A stretch of DNA of 64,000 nucleotides from Eremothecium cymbalariae DBVPG#7215. Its lineage: Eukaryota > Ascomycota > Saccharomycetes > Saccharomycetales > Saccharomycetaceae. Where the stretch lies: NCBI RefSeq assembly GCF_000235365.1, contig NC_016450.1, positions 186,001-250,000 on the forward strand. Direction: 5' to 3'. Shown one piece after another: positions 37,032 to 47,018 of the stretch. Position 1 is the first letter of the stretch. The number at the start of each line of letters is the position of its first letter. The translations under genes were made by a program, and so were the position numbers. The notes below the pieces were generated by a model that saw only the letters and a program-made list of their open reading frames with translations, had not been told where the DNA came from and made no database searches.

Positions 37032-38954
37032 CTATGATAAGGGGAATGGGACTGATTTTACCCATTCTGTCATATTTGTGATGTAGTGAGGCTCGATGGA
37101 GTCGCCTTTACCTGCAGCAATTTTCAATATGTATTCATTTAGTTCAGCACGGCCCAGGACATCGACGTGCTCTGCGCTTTTTGCTCCTCCCCTGATGTCG
37201 AAGCGTTCAGGCTGGTGGAGCATTTCGACGATGGTGACGTTGATGCCGGCGGGGTTGTATGGGGAGGCGCCGAGGGCCCACTTGTGGCACATTGTGTGGG
37301 TGACTAGGGGGACGGTTCCGTCGCCCTCGGTGAAGAAGACGGGGGTTTCGTGCTCATAGGCGATGGTGACGTTGAGGCCGGAGTCCTTGGCCTCCTCCTT
37401 GTAGACGTAGTCTCTTTCTGTGGGGAGGCCGACGCCGTATAGACAGTAGATCTTCATATCGGGGGCGTTTGGGAGGGGGACTTCCAGAGGGTTGGTCCAG
37501 TGTGAGTGGTGTTTTTCGTTTTCGATTAGTTCTTCCACAGACTCTGCGTGGCCGTAGGAGTATTGGTCTCTTATGCGTGCATTTAGCCATGGTGGAGATA
37601 GGTCCATTATGTATTGGATTGCATCTTCCATGGTCAAGTTTTTGCTGGAGAGCGGGCCCTTGACAGTGTCGAAACGAATGAAGTTGCCGTGGGCGTTGGT
37701 GTGGTTGTGCAAAACATCCTCAATGGAATAGTCCATGTTACCCCATATCAAGTTGCCTCCCTTGGGGAGCATTGAGGGGATGCCACCCCATGTTTGCAAT
37801 AGCTCTAGGCGTTCCTTTCTGCTGAAGAATTTCTCCAAGCCGTACATGGCAAGCGTATTCAAATCGATTGTATCCTTCATTTCTCCGCTGATCAATGCAG
37901 GAACAGCCTTAGGCACACCCAACAAAGTCCCTGCGATATTTACAAAAGAGTCGATATGTTTACTGACCCAGCCTGGGCCTCCGTTTCCATAGTTCTTGCC
38001 ATCGGCCTCAACCCATTTCAAAAAGTAGAAGATGACCTGAGCGCCCATCGAATGGCCTATAAGTACACTTTTCTCTCCAGTGGCCTTGTAAGTTATCTCA
38101 ATATGGGACTTTAATTTGCTGAAGTACTGATCTCTCAGTTCCAAATCGAGATAGGCCAACCTCCAGTCATAAGCAGCCGTAGTCATCTTGTTCGGCTCAT
38201 ATCCAATAGCCCCCAAGTTCTGTAGCACCTTATTCCAAATCCAGAAGCCAGCCATAAAGAAATCAGCAGCTTCAAACCCTTGCGCAGCACGTAATTTGTA
38301 GTAGGGCGGATCTAACCCGGACACAGGATCCAACATCACATGTTTTAACCAGCACGTCTTATCCAGAACCATCGTCTTCAACATATAGAACGACCCCCAT
38401 AGCCTCTTTCTAAAATGGGGTTCACTATCACACTCATCGTCTTTATGTAAACCCCACGATTCTATTCCAGTTGACGTAACACCCGGAACTAAAATCACCG
38501 GAAACTTGTCACTGAGTTCCTGCTCACGTTGTAACTGCCTCCCGATCGCAAACGATGTAGTCAAATCAGCAGATGCAGCCTTGTGTGTATCCCTAAGTTG
38601 AAAATCAGCAATCAATGACGTGATCGTCGATGGTACAGCTCCTCTCCAATCTGACATGTAGTCCTGCAACAGCTCAAAATTAACATATTTGTCTAACCCC
38701 TCGTACGTCTGTTGGTGGACAATTGTCCCACAATATAGGGCTACCAGCAACCCAATTACCGCTCCTAACGTAAACGTAACCCTCCGAGAATCCTTCCACT
38801 GTTTTATGCTTGAATCTTGAAACGTACTCTCCCTAATATGTCTGTGAGCCTGCTTCAAGACAAGAGAAGATGCCTTGTCTTCTTCTTTGTCTGATTTCCT
38901 GTCCACAACCTCCTGCGATAAACTTCCCCCCCTATTGCGAATATCTGACCCCAT
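37032..38954 (-). CDS. LRO1: Phospholipid:diacylglycerol acyltransferase
   Basis: From the ATG ending at 38954 the product has 640 residues (661 in S. cerevisiae). Lro1 moves an acyl group from a phospholipid to diacylglycerol to make triacylglycerol, in the ER and nuclear envelope. A basic N-terminal tail (to about residue 60) precedes one transmembrane segment (about 62-82). The LCAT-like luminal alpha/beta-hydrolase domain has VPGVTSTGIESWG, LWGSFYMLKTMV, the nucleophile elbow GHSMG (Ser at about residue 302), and later EGDGTVPLV (Asp) and VEMLHQPERFD (His). It is divergent from ATG3 over 283 bp, as in S. cerevisiae. The first ATG in frame aligns with the family start; the GTG nine codons upstream is not needed. 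Confidence 0.96.
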   Translation of the reverse strand: MGSDIRNRGGSLSQEVVDRKSDKEEDKASSLVLKQAHRHIRESTFQDSSIKQWKDSRRVTFTLGAVIGLLVALYCGTIVHQQTYEGLDKYVNFELLQDYMSDWRGAVPSTITSLIADFQLRDTHKAASADLTTSFAIGRQLQREQELSDKFPVILVPGVTSTGIESWGLHKDDECDSEPHFRKRLWGSFYMLKTMVLDKTCWLKHVMLDPVSGLDPPYYKLRAAQGFEAADFFMAGFWIWNKVLQNLGAIGYEPNKMTTAAYDWRLAYLDLELRDQYFSKLKSHIEITYKATGEKSVLIGHSMGAQVIFYFLKWVEADGKNYGNGGPGWVSKHIDSFVNIAGTLLGVPKAVPALISGEMKDTIDLNTLAMYGLEKFFSRKERLELLQTWGGIPSMLPKGGNLIWGNMDYSIEDVLHNHTNAHGNFIRFDTVKGPLSSKNLTMEDAIQYIMDLSPPWLNARIRDQYSYGHAESVEELIENEKHHSHWTNPLEVPLPNAPDMKIYCLYGVGLPTERDYVYKEEAKDSGLNVTIAYEHETPVFFTEGDGTVPLVTHTMCHKWALGASPYNPAGINVTIVEMLHQPERFDIRGGAKSAEHVDVLGRAELNEYILKIAAGKGDSIEPHYITNMTEWVKSVPFPLS

Positions 38955-39237
38955 CAAACTTGAATAATCCTTACTAATCACTGAAAACTACTTAATATTT
39001 CGATGCTATTTGTACTAATATACCGATGTCTAGTTCACTTTCTCAGTCATCGGATTGTTTTACAACCGCAGTTTTTTTTTTTTTTGGATTAGCTAGTTTC
39101 ATTATCATCCCTTACTCACAACATTTAAGAACGGTCTCAAACGACCTTCACGAATAGCTCTTGACGTTCAAGTAAGCTAATAGTGGTAGATTATAGGTAT
39201 TCTATCAGGTTAGGGAACTAGGGCAGGTTTTTGCAGG
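38955..39237. promoter_or_regulatory. LRO1/ATG3 divergent promoter with T14 tract
   Basis: This 283-bp divergent promoter contains a run of 14 T (about 39072-39085), the usual nucleosome-excluding element of yeast promoters. Confidence 0.6.
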
Positions 39238-40116
39238 ATGATAAGAAGCACGCTATCCAACTGGAGAGAGTATTTAACACCGGTATCTCACCAATCGACG
39301 TTTGAACACACAGGACAGATTACTCCTAACGAGTTTGTGAAGGCAGGAGACTATCTTTGTCATATGTTTCCTACTTGGAAGTGGAACAACTCACAGCCAG
39401 GTATTAGTTATAGAGATTTTTTGCCCAAGGAGAAGCAGTTTTTGGTGACGAGGAAGGTTCCCAGTAACGTAAGAGCCGCTGAGTTTATGTCAATTGATGA
39501 CAATAACGTGCATAATGGTGACGAGTACTGGGTATTGGAGTCTAGCAAGAGGTCAGATATGCAAGAAGAGGTGAATAGAGAGACTGACGGTGAGGATATT
39601 GACGAGATGTTAGAAAAGATGGACATAGAAGATAGAGAGGGTGACGAGAGCGACATAATAAATCTCAGGCCAAGTTACACAAGATACTACGATTTGTACA
39701 TTACCTATTCGACTTCATATCGTGTTCCGAAGATATATTTGGTTGGTTTTAATAACGACGGGACGCCTCTTACTCCTGAACAAACGTTTCAGGATATTGC
39801 ACCAGACTATAGGACCAAAACGGCCACGATTGAAAAGCTGCCATTCTTCAAAACATCAGTGACTTCAGTTTCAATTCATCCGTGTAAACATGCTAACGTT
39901 ATGCGGGTGCTTATGGAGAAAGTTCGCACAGTTAAACAGCGTCTACAGGAAAGCAACAACCAGGATGGTAGCCAAAGGACAGGCGAAGAATGGGAGGATT
40001 TACAGGATGACATGGATAATGGGTTAAGGGTAGACCAATATTTGGTCGTGTTTTTGAAGTTTATTACAAGTGTGACGCCAGGTATAGAACACGATTACAC
40101 TATGGAAGGGTGGTAA
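39238..40116 (+). CDS. ATG3: Atg3, E2-like conjugating enzyme for Atg8
   Basis: The product has 292 residues (310 in S. cerevisiae). Atg3 receives Atg8 from Atg7 and transfers it to phosphatidylethanolamine in autophagy. The N-terminal amphipathic helix ([16 protein letters not shown]) is membrane-sensing in this family. An acidic flexible region (about residues 90-140) has a WVLESS segment. The catalytic Cys is in [11 protein letters not shown] at about residue 216, and the C-terminus DYTMEGW is close to the conserved end. Gene pair LRO1-ATG3 is the same as YNR008W-YNR007C. Confidence 0.97.
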   Translation: MIRSTLSNWREYLTPVSHQSTFEHTGQITPNEFVKAGDYLCHMFPTWKWNNSQPGISYRDFLPKEKQFLVTRKVPSNVRAAEFMSIDDNNVHNGDEYWVLESSKRSDMQEEVNRETDGEDIDEMLEKMDIEDREGDESDIINLRPSYTRYYDLYITYSTSYRVPKIYLVGFNNDGTPLTPEQTFQDIAPDYRTKTATIEKLPFFKTSVTSVSIHPCKHANVMRVLMEKVRTVKQRLQESNNQDGSQRTGEEWEDLQDDMDNGLRVDQYLVVFLKFITSVTPGIEHDYTMEGW

Positions 40117-40428
40117 CGGCGCTTGCCAACTCTTCACACAGGTAAAGGTAGCATCAGGGGAACTATTACAATATATATATTCTCCCCAGGAGCTTGTAAA
40201 CGGGCTAAAAAGGTTGTCTACTCATGATCTATAATCTGATTTCACACTATCACAGGCGTATAAACAATGGTCACATGACCTACTATGTCAACAAAGGAGA
40301 CAATATTGAAATTCAGTTTTATTAGAAGTCGTCTTATCTCAATTCTCATCGGTTTTACGCAGCTCAGAACTGACTACTATATATATATAACTAATTAATG
40401 TGCATATAGACTGGTTAGTTTTTACAAA
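40117..40428. promoter_or_regulatory. RAD14 upstream region
   Basis: This 312-bp region lies between ATG3 and RAD14, both +. It contains the palindrome GGTCACATGACC (40269-40280), a variant of the CACGTG-type elements elsewhere in the window, and a TA run at about 40378-40388 that could be a TATA element about 45 bp upstream of the ATG. Confidence 0.5.
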
Positions 40429-41633
40429 ATGGCTTTAACTGCACATCAAAAGTCAGTTATAGTAAGTGAGTATTCTTTTAATTGCGATTGTGAGGTTTTT
40501 ACTTGAATGACAGACAACTAACTGATGTCCCTTCAAAGGAGGCCAATAGAAGGAAAGCATTGGAAAGGTTGAAACAAAGAGGCATTACCAAGCCAGGTTC
40601 TAATAATGGAAATATAGTCACCAAAAATTCTGATTCCATCTTGACGGCAAATGCTAAGGCTGAAGCGGTTCCCCAGGAGTCAACTTCTCTGATTGAGAGA
40701 ACGGTACAGGAGAATGCGTCTACATCTGCAGAGCTTTCAAAACAGAGTGCCCAGAGTCTGCGTGATGCATCCCTGAGTCCCAATGTGGTATTTTCTATGA
40801 ATGCTAGACATTTTACTGACAAATCTCCTAATGTTGCCTCTAAAGAAGTGGTGAAGCTGCGTCCAACGATAAGGAAGAAAGATTATATAGAATATGATCT
40901 TTCCACTATGAAGAATACATATGGCGGTTTTATAAACTCTAATGATGATAACGATGTTGCCAATTATGAATCCAATTCCACGTCGAAGAAGGAGCAGTCT
41001 TTAGAAGAATGGAAGAGAGAACAAAGAGAGCGACGATCACTTTATGAAGATGCTCCTCCACCTGAACATATTTCGCTTGCCCCCAAGTGTACTGAGTGTC
41101 AAATAAATATAGAAATGGACCCCATAATGAAGGATATATTTCACTTAAAAGTTTGTAAAACTTGTGTTAAAGCACATCCAGAGAAATTTTCGTTATTAAC
41201 CAAGACCGAATGTAAGGAAGACTATTTCCTTACAGATCCAGAGTTAAATGATACATCACTCTTTGACAGACTTGAAAAGCCCAACCCACATTCCGGGACG
41301 TTTGCTAGAATGCAGTTATTTGTTAGATGTAAAATTGAAGAATTTGCGTTCAACAAATGGGGTGGTGAGCGTGGGTTGGATGAAGAATGGCAGCGACGTG
41401 AAGAAGGAAAGGTTTCAAGGAGAGAAAAGAAGTATCATAAGATGCTCAAAGAAATGAGATTAAAAACTAGAGCTCAAGAATATACCAATCGCTTAAAGGA
41501 GTTAAAGCACGGGAAGGGCCATGTACATGAATTCGGCGCCCCAGTCGATGGAGGGAATAATCAAGACGGCATTCCAGTTCACAAAAGGAAATGCGTTGGC
41601 TGCGATTTAGAAATAGAAGAGATTATGTTATAA
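40429..41633 (+). CDS. RAD14: Rad14/XPA, DNA-damage recognition protein of nucleotide excision repair (spliced)
   Basis: Two exons: 40429-40461 (11 codons, MALTAHQKSVI) and 40539-41633. The spliced protein has 375 residues (371 in S. cerevisiae). Without the intron the frame begins only at a TTG; with it the junction ...SVI/EANRRKALERL matches the S. cerevisiae start pattern (…EANRKLAIERL). Rad14 binds damaged DNA with Rad1-Rad10 and RPA. The zinc finger is near residue 195 (C-x2-C at 195/198 and a second C-x2-C about 20 residues on). The core DYFLTDPELND and KPNPHSGTFARMQLF is highly conserved. The C-terminal Cys pair (KRKCVGCDLEIEE) corresponds to the conserved end. Confidence 0.95.
40462..40538 (+). 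other. RAD14 intron (77 nt)
   Basis: The intron starts GTAAGT (not the common yeast GTATGT), has an AACTAAC branch sequence at 40516-40522 and ends TTCAAAG, an AAG acceptor, 17 nt after the branch A. Phase 0 after Ile-11. S. cerevisiae RAD14 also has a short 5' intron. Confidence 0.85.
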
Positions 41634-41699
41634 CCGTTCCCAGACTATAATTTAACTGTCAAAGTATATAGACTTATATATTTAAGTATCTCCTAGTTT

Positions 41700-43538
41700 C
41701 TATAATTCGATTAGAAGCAAATCTTGGTTTGATTCAGCCCTTTCATCGATTTCTGTATCTTCATTAGCAACCTGGATCTTCTGGTTGGGAACTACAGGAA
41801 AATCAAAGTTCGTGATTATATTCGGCTGGATTCTGTCTTCCGAGTTGGCTTCTGCCTCTTCACGTGGATATGGTGGTTCAGATGATAAATGAGTCTCATT
41901 TTCATGTTCTCTAACTTTAGACAAGGTATCAGATACTTGAGGGTACTCTTCGGAAAGCGGATATGGCGATAGCGATTGTCCTTCGTCGATCCGATTACGA
42001 GTAGGCTCTATTAGTATATTTTGCAAATCTGATGCATGGCTTCTATTAATGGGAGATTCCAGTGCTATCTTTCCAGGTTGCGGCTGAGCACGGTCTTGGT
42101 TAAGTCTTCTAGGTTCATGGACAGTTGTTTTGTGGGGTAATTGATACGAATATGGGTCAGAAGGCATTTGTAAAATAGAATATTGTTGTGACAAGTTGAT
42201 GTTCCTCAACTGTTTTTCCAACATGGCGTCATATATATTCATAATATCTGATATTTTTGCATTCATATCAAGAAGTGAGTTATATTTCTGGTAAGTATCA
42301 TTTAATGCGTGGTTTAACTTTGGTCGTGTACCAATCACTTTTTGATATAGTTGCTGCAGCTGCGAATCTTCTAACACCGCAGTAGGAGGCTGGGTTTTCA
42401 TCTTCTCCACCAAAGTGGCAAATAATTGTATGTCCTCCTGTTCTGAAGAAGTTAACTCGGGTCCAAAAGGTTGTTTTGGAATAAAAGCCTGCCGTGGCTG
42501 TTGCTGTATTGGCTGTGGGCTTTGTATAATCGGTTGCGCTAAACCCGTATTTGACCGTGACGATAATCTCTCCTGTTCTAAGGCGTGCTCCCGTAAACTG
42601 GCCTCGATAGCAGCACGCAAGTCCGGATCGTCTTCTTCATCTGCTGTCTTAGATTTATGGTTGGAATACGTAACCTCTGGTACTATGGTGTCTTGATTCC
42701 GCGATTCCTTCAAAGACAGCTCAATTGCCCTCCTTAAATTCTCATCATCTTGTTGTTGGGAATCCCTGTGTCTTTCTTTCCTTTGGGAATGCTTTTTAGA
42801 CTTCTTGGAAGTCTGTTTCTTTAATCCATAGTCATCATGGCAGTTATCACAAACTCTCACGGGATGGAGAATACCCAAGTCGGGCAATGGAATAGTGGAC
42901 GAAGAGTGCTCCTGACAAAAGATCCCACCGCAAGAACGGCAATGATGCTTTCTCTTCAGGAAAGTAAATGGCATCGAACATATCATACAAGCATCTGAAT
43001 CAACCCAATCCGCGGGCGTCTTGGAATCAAACATCGCTCCCGCACCGTCTACATAATTCAACGAATCTGTTGGGAAATCAACCCCCCTGTTGACCAGCCT
43101 TTGGTACACCTTCGATACATAATTCAGTTGCGAGTCGTTCTTAAATGCAGTATAAAGCTCAAACACTAGCCTGGAACACAGCTGCTCCAACTCCGCATCA
43201 TCATCAGACTCACCCTGTAAAATAACATTCTCCAAGCAGTCCATAAACTCTCGAGAGCAAACTTCTTTCAAAAATGGAGTGCCACCATTTTTAATGCAAA
43301 CTTCAACCAACTTCCACGAGGCTAACTGTGTATGAGGATTCTGCCGTGACTGAAGAACCCGTTTCTTTAGACACCTCATACACTGCTTTGGAGTAACGCT
43401 GCGGGATCTTATAACATCTGAAACCTCCAGTGCAACAGGTAAGTCGATCTCTCCATTTGGTATGCTTTCACTAGTTGCCTTCTGTATTAGCAGGTCTAAA
43501 TTATGAACTGTCAGAGCCACAGCCATGATATGATGCAT
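41700..43538 (-). CDS. VPS27: Vps27, ESCRT-0 subunit (VHS-FYVE-UIM)
   Basis: The product has 612 residues (622 in S. cerevisiae). Vps27 with Hse1 sorts ubiquitylated membrane proteins into multivesicular endosomes. Domains: VHS (about residues 6-155), FYVE zinc finger (about 182-240; CMIC, RKHHCRSCGGIFC, DNCH) that binds PI3P, two UIMs (ELRRAIELSLKES-like near 270 and DPDLRAAIEASLREH near 305), the helical Hse1-binding core, and a C-terminal clathrin-box end LLLIEL. A second ATG four codons in (43526) fits the family N-terminus slightly better; either is possible. A TCACGTGG element lies about 165 bp upstream. Confidence 0.96.
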   Translation of the reverse strand: MHHIMAVALTVHNLDLLIQKATSESIPNGEIDLPVALEVSDVIRSRSVTPKQCMRCLKKRVLQSRQNPHTQLASWKLVEVCIKNGGTPFLKEVCSREFMDCLENVILQGESDDDAELEQLCSRLVFELYTAFKNDSQLNYVSKVYQRLVNRGVDFPTDSLNYVDGAGAMFDSKTPADWVDSDACMICSMPFTFLKRKHHCRSCGGIFCQEHSSSTIPLPDLGILHPVRVCDNCHDDYGLKKQTSKKSKKHSQRKERHRDSQQQDDENLRRAIELSLKESRNQDTIVPEVTYSNHKSKTADEEDDPDLRAAIEASLREHALEQERLSSRSNTGLAQPIIQSPQPIQQQPRQAFIPKQPFGPELTSSEQEDIQLFATLVEKMKTQPPTAVLEDSQLQQLYQKVIGTRPKLNHALNDTYQKYNSLLDMNAKISDIMNIYDAMLEKQLRNINLSQQYSILQMPSDPYSYQLPHKTTVHEPRRLNQDRAQPQPGKIALESPINRSHASDLQNILIEPTRNRIDEGQSLSPYPLSEEYPQVSDTLSKVREHENETHLSSEPPYPREEAEANSEDRIQPNIITNFDFPVVPNQKIQVANEDTEIDERAESNQDLLLIEL

Positions 43539-43915
43539 ATACAGTTAATCGACTATGCCCGTTGATATAACCAATCTCTAGCTGTGTTTGAAACAACTTC
43601 TTTGATGAAACGAATTGAGTGAAATATCCCAAGTCAAATGGGGGTTCAAAAGGGGTTCTGGCCTTCGTAAGAGACTAGAATGATGGAGGCTAATAGGGAT
43701 CACGTGGTAAGGAATTTTAAACTCTGAACTGAGGTAATGGTAAGGTATATATATAATATAAGTAGGATCGATCTATAAAAATACAAGGTTAATAAATTAG
43801 AGAGTTGGAAATTTGATTTTTAAACTCATATTACTAAGTATAGTAGCGCGGGAAGAGGGGGTCACATTATGTATCTTCTGAAAGCGTAGAGAAGCGGCGC
43901 ACTTGCAAGTAGCTC
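43539..43915. promoter_or_regulatory. VPS27 upstream region
   Basis: This 377-bp region contains TCACGTGG at 43700-43707 and an AT-rich TATA-like segment near 43747. Nothing else. Confidence 0.5.
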
Positions 43916-44683
43916 TTAGACCAGGAAGAATATCAAAGAACCGAGGCCAATCAGGGACGCACCAATCTTCCAACAGAGAGCTTCGTCGAATAGGATGTTC
44001 TTTTTAACAGCGTTCGTCTTGTATTTGTTCTCCAAGCCTCTTCTGACGAGTTCTCTCAAGCTTCTTTTACGAAATTTATTACCAGAAGAATCGGTTACCT
44101 GAGGGCTCTCTGCTTCGGTAGGGTTTAAAGTGGTTGTGGGAAGCATCTGGGGGGGCCTGTATGCCAAGTATAGGGGTTGCAACGGAGCACCGTCGAACTG
44201 GTATAGTTGTAGGGTATACTTCCCATGGTAGGGATCGATTTGAACCGTGAAACCGTTGAATGTCTCGACCTGGTTATAGCGAACGTATGTGGACTTCCCG
44301 CCGTCTTTGCATGGTTCACTGACTAATTGTCTTCCGTCAACGCCAAATGGGGTCAACACTAAGGTTCCATTAGCCTCGATTTTATAAGTACCGTGTTGAA
44401 AGGTCATCACTGCAGTCGGACACTTGTGATCCCTAGCATTTCCTACTACACGGTAACTAGCCTCTTCAAAAAACCCGTCTTCCGTGAAGGAATACGATAT
44501 ACCAGGTAGTGAAGGCTCTATTAATAGCTCTTCAGTTGGATCAAAGAAACCAGGGCCTGTAAACACTTGGTTGGACTTTGACGACCATGTTCCATAAAGA
44601 TCACTTGCACTTTGAGACCGCACCAGAGACGTTAAAAATGTTACGCATAGAACTGCAAAACCAGGAGAGCCAAAGGAGACCAT
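43916..44683 (-). CDS. ROT1: Rot1, ER membrane chaperone for glycoproteins and cell-wall synthesis
   Basis: The product has 255 residues (256 in S. cerevisiae). Rot1 is essential, acts with Kre6/Keg1-type beta-1,6-glucan synthesis and O-mannosylated protein folding in the ER. A signal peptide covers about residues 1-23 (cleavage after SQS/A is plausible). The luminal domain has conserved DLYGTWSSKSNQVFTGPGFFDP, GISYSFTEDGFFEEA and SPCPTA-like (HKCPTAVMTFQHGTY) segments. A single C-terminal hydrophobic anchor closes the protein (about residues 236-255). Position before the G1 cyclin matches YMR200W-YMR199W. Confidence 0.96.
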   Translation of the reverse strand: MVSFGSPGFAVLCVTFLTSLVRSQSASDLYGTWSSKSNQVFTGPGFFDPTEELLIEPSLPGISYSFTEDGFFEEASYRVVGNARDHKCPTAVMTFQHGTYKIEANGTLVLTPFGVDGRQLVSEPCKDGGKSTYVRYNQVETFNGFTVQIDPYHGKYTLQLYQFDGAPLQPLYLAYRPPQMLPTTTLNPTEAESPQVTDSSGNKFRKRSLRELVRRGLENKYKTNAVKKNILFDEALCWKIGASLIGLGSLIFFLV

Positions 44684-45476
44684 ATTAGCGATCAGTTAAT
44701 TATTCCCAAAGTGATATTCTTTTACGATCCTCCTTATAAAAGTTTTGGTACACGGATATCTTTCTATTCTTGTTAATATTCAGGTCCATCTCATGTCGAC
44801 ACCTAGCTATTATGTGTGAACTATATGGCCTGGAGGGGCTTTTCAGAACCTCGACAATTAATTCGTGCGTAGTGATGGCGTTTAAGACTCGATCACGTGA
44901 TTTTGGATTCGCCGTGAACTGATGATTCTGGAATCAACTGGTGCACGTCGTTAGAGTGATATAAAGCTATTTAAGGAGTTCTGGAAGGCGTATTGACGGT
45001 TTTTCGGCGCTATAAATATGTGTCTGTATATAGCTGTGGTAGTGGGTGGGGGGATTGAGGGGTTTTATGCCAAACGAGGCATGGTTGGCTGCTAAGACAG
45101 TTGGCTGCCAAGGCATGGGGTTGGCTGCTAAAGGCAGACCCTCCAGCTGAAGGGATCTGGGGTTGAGAGTAGATGCAGCTTTGCCAATTTACAAGTTGAT
45201 TAAAACCATCCTAATTAAAATCCTTATGGTTTTTTACGTACATTTACTTAAAATAGAAACATAAATAAGTGATGGCCTAAAGCAGAAACATATAAATCTT
45301 GTTGTATTCATGAGTCTCGTCATGTAGGCCTGGAAAGAAATGAAAGTGGGAAGATAACAAGTTTTCTAGGGAAAACTGATGATTACTATTATGACGATGA
45401 AAAAATGATAGTAACGATGCGTTGGAATAATAAAGAGGACAGCTTATGAAAAGATTAAAACCCAATTAAACCCAAT
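44684..45476. promoter_or_regulatory. ROT1 upstream region with CACGTGA site and TTGGCTGC repeats
   Basis: This 793-bp region lies between the cyclin 3' end and ROT1, both -. GATCACGTGAT is at 44891-44901, and three direct copies of TTGGCTGC lie at 45085-45128. A hairpin-forming A/T-rich stretch continues to the cyclin stop. No gene. Confidence 0.5.
45085..45128. repeat. Three direct TTGGCTGC repeats
   Basis: TTGGCTGC begins at 45085, 45101 and 45121 with AA-containing tails (TAA, CAA, TAA), in a GC-richer patch otherwise inside an AT-rich region. Confidence 0.75.
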
Positions 45477-47018
45477 TTATAATGAAGTTGCATTCCCTAT
45501 AGCCAAAGAAATCAATGACGACCTGTTGCTCGTGCTAGTGTTTGACTCTTCTTCACTGGCAAATATATAGGTGTGGCCAGCAAATTTAGCCCTTGGGAGG
45601 ATGGTGTAGCTGGTACTTGGATCGTAGTTTTCTTTATTATTATCCTTACCTATGATACTGTAGCTTACCTCATTTTCTCTATTTCTCTTCTGAGAAATGC
45701 TATTGACGCTGACCGCGCTCCCGCATGCGCTCCCTGGCTTTTGCACGTTGAAGGAATACATCTGGGGAGTGATCGGAGATTGTTGGTTCGATACCGAACT
45801 GAATACACTAATCTCAGAGTTGCTTGTGTTCTTCAACGGTGTATAGTTGGAATTTTGGGAATATGTAGGAGATGGGACAGGGGGAACATCATAGAACTTT
45901 GCATGTTTGTTCCTTCTTGATAAGTCCATCGCTGAAGCTAGCTGAAGCTTTTTCTTGAGTGATTCGTGATACTCCTTTACTTGGTCAACAAATTGAAGAA
46001 CACCGGACTTATCACTGTACGATTCGAGTAGAGCATTGGGGCATTTGATGACGCCGTTTATGAAAATATTTAGGATCAAGGAATCGTTATTTGGAGACGG
46101 GACGGGCGACAGTAATAATGGGCCTAGATCCTGGTTTGTGAATTTGTTAATCATAGAGAAAACACCGTGCGCTAGCTCGAAAATCTCATACTTAAGGAGA
46201 TCATACTGCCAGACAGAGAGATCTATTAGAAACTTTTTAATGTTGATCAATTGAATTTTGTTATCCAAGTCTTCATCCTCCTCGGTGACGTCCTCTTCTG
46301 TAGCGTTGCTGTCCTGAGAGTTGCGCTTATTCACATATTCTCTATTGTGCTCCAATTGCCTCTTATAGAGTTCGTACTGTATTAAGCAATTTTCATCGAC
46401 ATTTAAAACGTAATCGTTGATCATGGGTTCATAAACATCCCAGCTTAGCGTGTCGAGAATGTGTCTTTCCATCTGAGTGAACATGGACTCGTCAAAAACG
46501 TTCGAGCCACCACAGTAATGAACCAGCTCGGATAATCTGGGTATGCGTGCTCTAGGGTTGGGGCCATAGAATCTACCGCCGGTGGGCACTGTGATATTGT
46601 TAATGATGTGGTTGCAGCCACCCCAGGTCTTTGCCGCCAGCCACAGGCAGGTGGCAATCACCAGCTTTGCCTGATCTCTCAACACAACACGTTTCGAACA
46701 ATAACGGTCGTACAACCTAACGGCGTGGAAAAAAATTCCGTTCGTAACACGGGTCTTCAACGCCAATTCAAAGGCAAAGCTTACAATAGCACCCCTAGTA
46801 TGCAGCGCGTTCATCTCAGGCTGTTGGTCAATCAACTTGGGATCTGGTTTGACCCTGCATGAATGTTGCAGAACATTCTCAGAGATCTCTTGATGGTAAT
46901 CCTGGATCGTTTCGTAGTGTGCTAGCAATTCAGCATTAGAGAGCTCAATGGGATAGTAAGTCTGCTTGGCAGTGACCACTAAGCCAAGAGTAATCTCCGA
47001 ATTAGAAGTAATCCCCAT
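45477..47018 (-). CDS. CLN1: G1 cyclin (single orthologue of CLN1/CLN2)
   Basis: From the ATG ending at 47018 the product has 513 residues (546 and 545 in S. cerevisiae Cln1 and Cln2). It activates Cdc28 (CDK1) at Start. The cyclin box covers about residues 30-190 ([83 protein letters not shown]), and the C-terminal third is rich in Pro, Glu, Ser and Thr (PEST-type, SP/TP sites) consistent with SCF-Grr1 turnover. Frame continues upstream to a TTG with 15 more codons; I use the ATG that aligns with the family start. Upstream sites CACGAAA (47585) and ACGCGAAA (47886) fit SBF/MBF control. Confidence 0.95.
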   Translation of the reverse strand: MGITSNSEITLGLVVTAKQTYYPIELSNAELLAHYETIQDYHQEISENVLQHSCRVKPDPKLIDQQPEMNALHTRGAIVSFAFELALKTRVTNGIFFHAVRLYDRYCSKRVVLRDQAKLVIATCLWLAAKTWGGCNHIINNITVPTGGRFYGPNPRARIPRLSELVHYCGGSNVFDESMFTQMERHILDTLSWDVYEPMINDYVLNVDENCLIQYELYKRQLEHNREYVNKRNSQDSNATEEDVTEEDEDLDNKIQLINIKKFLIDLSVWQYDLLKYEIFELAHGVFSMINKFTNQDLGPLLLSPVPSPNNDSLILNIFINGVIKCPNALLESYSDKSGVLQFVDQVKEYHESLKKKLQLASAMDLSRRNKHAKFYDVPPVPSPTYSQNSNYTPLKNTSNSEISVFSSVSNQQSPITPQMYSFNVQKPGSACGSAVSVNSISQKRNRENEVSYSIIGKDNNKENYDPSTSYTILPRAKFAGHTYIFASEEESNTSTSNRSSLISLAIGNATSL

